A DNA stretch of 8,324 nucleotides from Xanthobacteraceae bacterium (lineage in GTDB: Bacteria > Pseudomonadota > Alphaproteobacteria > Rhizobiales > Xanthobacteraceae): contig JASHVC010000520.1 in assembly GCA_030039655.1 (NCBI GenBank), forward strand, positions 1 to 8,324. The letters run 5' to 3'. Shown piece after piece: positions 7,301 to 8,324 of the stretch (position 1 is the first letter of the stretch; each line of letters opens with the position of its first letter). The notes under the pieces are model-generated. The model saw only the letters and a list, made by a program, of their open reading frames with translations, was not told the origin of the DNA and did not search any database. The position numbers were made by a program, and so were the translations under genes.

Positions 7301-8324
7301 TCATCCATAGACCAATCCTACGCGACGGGAACGGTGGTCGGCGGCTATGGCGGAACCGCGGGTGGGTTTGGCGGCATATTGGAAGCCGACGTAACCCACA
7401 CTTATGCCCGCGGCAGCGTGTCGGAGGGAAGCAATGGCTATGCTGGCGGATTTGCTGGTATCAACTACGGGACAATTGACCAAGCATATGCCACCGGACC
7501 GGTGAGCGCTGGGAGCAGTAGCTCGATCGGGGGTCTTGTTGGCGCAAATTTTGGGACGATCACTAATTCGTATTGGGATTTTAACACCACAGGCCAGCCC
7601 ACCAGTCCGGCCGGCACTGGTCTTACAACCGGTCAGTTTACGGCTGGTTTGCCCGTCGGATTTGATCAAACAATATGGAACAGTAATGCGAATATAAATG
7701 GAGGGTACCCCTATTTTTTGGCATCACCTCCTGTCACGCTACCGACCATCCCGGCCAGCTTTGATTCCACGGTGTGGGGCGGCAACTCGACCATCAACAA
7801 CGGCTATCCATTTTTGCTTTGGGCGCAGTTATCTCCTACGTTAGTCCCGGTGACGATCATCATGCCAAGCTTGGGCTCGTCTCCGGTGATTGCCGTTACG
7901 ACTACGACGAGTTCGCAGCTTGGAACAAGCCAATATCAATTCGGACAGGTCAGCACCAATTTTGTGCAGGTGTCACGACAAGCCGCACCCAATTCTGGGA
8001 CCACTCTGCCTACATCGGATTGGGCGACAAGTCAGACAATGCAGGGCTTCGATGCATCAGAATGGGTTGGGACGGCAGCGCCCGTCACGCCTAACCAATT
8101 AGTCAGCGGCGTCGCAGATTTTATTCGAGCTGCAAACGCCGTATATTACCTCGGAGATACTAGGAATTCGAAGGTATTCGGTGCATCCCCAATACCTTGG
8201 ACGAATTACGAACTGAGCCCCAACCCAATCCTTGATGCCATCTTGAAAGAACTGGCCAAGGTAGTCGGGTTCCAAGCTGCTATTTATAACGTCGACGGAA
8301 AGACAATCGTCGCATTTCAAGGTT
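4322..8324 (+). CDS. Giant two-partner secretion exoprotein TpsA with GLUG repeats and a lipase-like domain (3' truncated)
   Basis: Open for 1334 codons to the window edge. GAGGG at 4311-4315 overlaps the tpsB stop and serves as ribosome binding site, so translation is probably coupled. Residues 1-25 are a signal peptide (MSRQWRR, hydrophobic core, AAA|G). Residues about 30-270 are the haemagglutination-activity/TPS domain (PF05860), with INWNTFNIG at 58-66 and VNPDGILFG at 108-116; TpsB recognises this domain. Gly/Asn/Thr-rich beta-helix sequence follows to about 600, including GGKVIVWSNEATTFYG and GGFVETSG. A linker (LTAYMLVNTIYDLQNIQNNL) leads to twelve GLUG-type repeats at 715-1091, two W-N-GYP motifs (1114-1170), a Thr/Ser-rich segment, and from about 1260 an apparent class 3 lipase start ending AFQG. 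The only cysteines seen are Cys916-Cys917. Codon use becomes more A/T-rich in the repeats. Probable role: surface or secreted adhesin-like fibre, perhaps enzymatic; the latter is inference. Confidence 0.92.
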   Translation, partial: MSRQWRRMLLMTSALAPLTFAPAAAGPNGASVVGGSATVQGQGTSNVTVNQTSQSAIINWNTFNIGAGETTRINMPSSSSVELDRVTGGLGPSQILGSLYSNGQVFLVNPDGILFGAGARISVGGLLATTNNISNADFMAGRYRFTIPGYPAASIANQGSITAQTGGFAALVAPGVRNTGTITANLGTVALASGNTFTLDFYGDNLIKLGLNDSIASQVIDVSTGKPLSSLVSNAGTLKANGGKVELTAVAARKVIDSVINNTGNIEANTIGTHNGMIVLAAATAANKPAGAPTQTVKVSGTLSAAGMGKGTTGGTIVVTGENVQLSGGAINASGQGGGGAVLIGGDWGGGHPNTSLVSNPSAYLEPFTVPTASTVSIDSATTIKASATNVGNGGKVIVWSNEATTFYGTILAQGGLQSGQGGFVETSGHQLSFNGMVNTSAPNGLNGTLLLDPLNATIATNPGSEVITVSSIESALASGNVVVSTVGTTGSEAGDIIVASSLSWANTSTLTLSAYHDIDINTGAAIANTGAGNLVLRADATGTGNGTINFLGTGNVNFSGSTGTVSIFYNPSDNPVGTVVNATSYTTPFDYSPYVTTNSAIPNQLTAYMLVNTIYDLQNIQNNLSGVYALGASITNAGLTASWNGGAGFTPLGTSSTPFTGIFNGQGYTINGLTINNPTVPSGSDIGLFGDTNGAVISNVGVTNITVAAQSFPGGIGGLIGGAISTTVLNSYVTGAINESSAPTFGGEMGSIGGLLGYLESGSISHSYAATTIQVSDASSVVMGEIGGLVGSNGGSIQDSYATGSITNSAFVFYGVGGLVGNNYSTISQSYATGQVNGGQSQYGVGGLVGANEGGSIVQSYATGPVTGSSFGGVGGLVGTEYDRGTISQSYATGSVQGSILINPFYGSNGEEYGCCVSGGGIGGLVGFIDGYAGGGTISNSFAAGNVTGSYFVGGLIGFSYGGTTTGSWATGTVTGTGSGNDVGGFVGFAWNSSIDQSYATGTVVGGYGGTAGGFGGILEADVTHTYARGSVSEGSNGYAGGFAGINYGTIDQAYATGPVSAGSSSSIGGLVGANFGTITNSYWDFNTTGQPTSPAGTGLTTGQFTAGLPVGFDQTIWNSNANINGGYPYFLASPPVTLPTIPASFDSTVWGGNSTINNGYPFLLWAQLSPTLVPVTIIMPSLGSSPVIAVTTTTSSQLGTSQYQFGQVSTNFVQVSRQAAPNSGTTLPTSDWATSQTMQGFDASEWVGTAAPVTPNQLVSGVADFIRAANAVYYLGDTRNSKVFGASPIPWTNYELSPNPILDAILKELAKVVGFQAAIYNVDGKTIVAFQG
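6464..7594 (+). repeat. Array of twelve GLUG-type protein repeats within tpsA
   Basis: The recurring unit is GGLVG-x(4-10)-(S/T)I-x-x-SYATG-x-V. The first Gly of each GG falls at residues 718, 754, 788, 818, 847, 876, 924, 955, 985, 1014, 1042 and 1070. Most steps are 28-31 residues; the first two are 36 and 34, and one is 48 because of an insert at about 898-920. Late copies degenerate (GGFGG, GGFAG). The last ends SYWDFNTTG, a usual closing form. Such GLUG motifs (PF07581) are found in large bacterial surface proteins and are expected to stack as beta-helix rungs. The DNA is divergent between copies, so the array is old or under selection at protein level. Confidence 0.85.
7661..7831 (+). 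repeat. Tandem pair of W-N-GYP motifs after the GLUG array
   Basis: FDQTIWNSNANINGGYPYF (residues 1114-1132) and FDSTVWGGNSTINNGYPFL (1147-1165) are two copies of one motif, 33 residues apart, with a proline-rich spacer (SPPVTLPTIPAS). A single copy commonly closes a GLUG region in related exoproteins. Two in a row point to duplication of the closing module. Confidence 0.7.
8099..8324 (+). other. Start of a class 3 lipase / alpha-beta-hydrolase-like domain in TpsA (cut by window end)
   Basis: From residue 1260 the protein stops looking like a repeat fibre. A helix (VSGVADFIRAANAVYYLG) and a second helix (PILDAILKELAKVV) precede GFQAAIYNVDGKTIVAFQG at 1316-1334. That last stretch has the form of the early strand pair in class 3 lipases and DUF2974-like hydrolases, which ends in FRG(T/S). 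The base left over after the final Gly codon is T, which excludes Thr (ACN) but allows Ser, giving FQGS; Rhizomucor lipase has FRGS here. The catalytic GxSxG would lie beyond the window, so activity cannot be judged. Confidence 0.5.

Noticed and set aside
6464..7594. The repeat array as a CRISPR or DNA-level tandem repeat
   Set aside because: The units are similar at protein level only, differ at most third positions, and lie in one open frame; no identical repeats with unique spacers occur.
7301..7669. A 122-codon minus-strand open frame
   Set aside because: It lies antisense to the last GLUG repeats, and its composition simply mirrors them.
7774..8094. A 106-codon + strand frame overlapping the end of tpsA
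   Set aside because: It is in a different frame from tpsA, which is open through the whole stretch and shows the W-N-GYP motif there. The alternative translation shows no domain.

Overview
The window reads as chromosome or integrated-element DNA from an alphaproteobacterium, probably of the order Hyphomicrobiales (Rhizobiales). The reasons are the high G+C, the strong G/C preference at third codon positions over the first ~5.9 kb, and resemblance (from memory, not from a search) of the first three proteins to gene sets common in Bradyrhizobium-like genomes. All five supported genes lie on the + strand. The first and last are cut by the window edges.

Region 1 (1-2456) looks like part of a mobile-element or plasmid-derived module. 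It holds the C-terminal part of a TraD/TraG/VirD4-like conjugation ATPase, a replication-relaxation family protein with an N-terminal winged helix and a D...ExD motif, and a small basic-tailed protein of unknown function behind a strong ribosome binding site. The replication-relaxation gene has a -10-like TATACT only 6 bases before its ATG, so its mRNA may be leaderless. The small gene has a candidate promoter and a 35-base imperfect inverted repeat in its leader. A strong intrinsic terminator (2468-2501) closes the region.

Region 2 (2636-8324) is a two-partner secretion locus in the order tpsB-tpsA, with 9 bases between the genes. TpsB is an FhaC/ShlB-type outer-membrane transporter. TpsA is a very large exported protein, open from 4322 to the window end (1334 codons visible). 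It has a signal peptide, a haemagglutination-type secretion domain, a beta-helix stalk, twelve GLUG-type repeats, two copies of a W-N-GYP motif, and then the start of what looks like a class 3 lipase/alpha-beta-hydrolase domain, cut by the window edge. If that last reading holds, the pair would secrete an adhesin-like fibre ending in a lipolytic or esterase domain. This is the most interesting hypothesis in the window.

Base composition falls inside tpsA. Rows of 60 bases counted by hand give 39 G+C at 3301-3360 and 38 at 4861-4920, but 27 at 6721-6780, in the repeat array. This suggests the gene is a mosaic. No tRNA, rRNA, CRISPR array, insertion sequence or transposase was seen.
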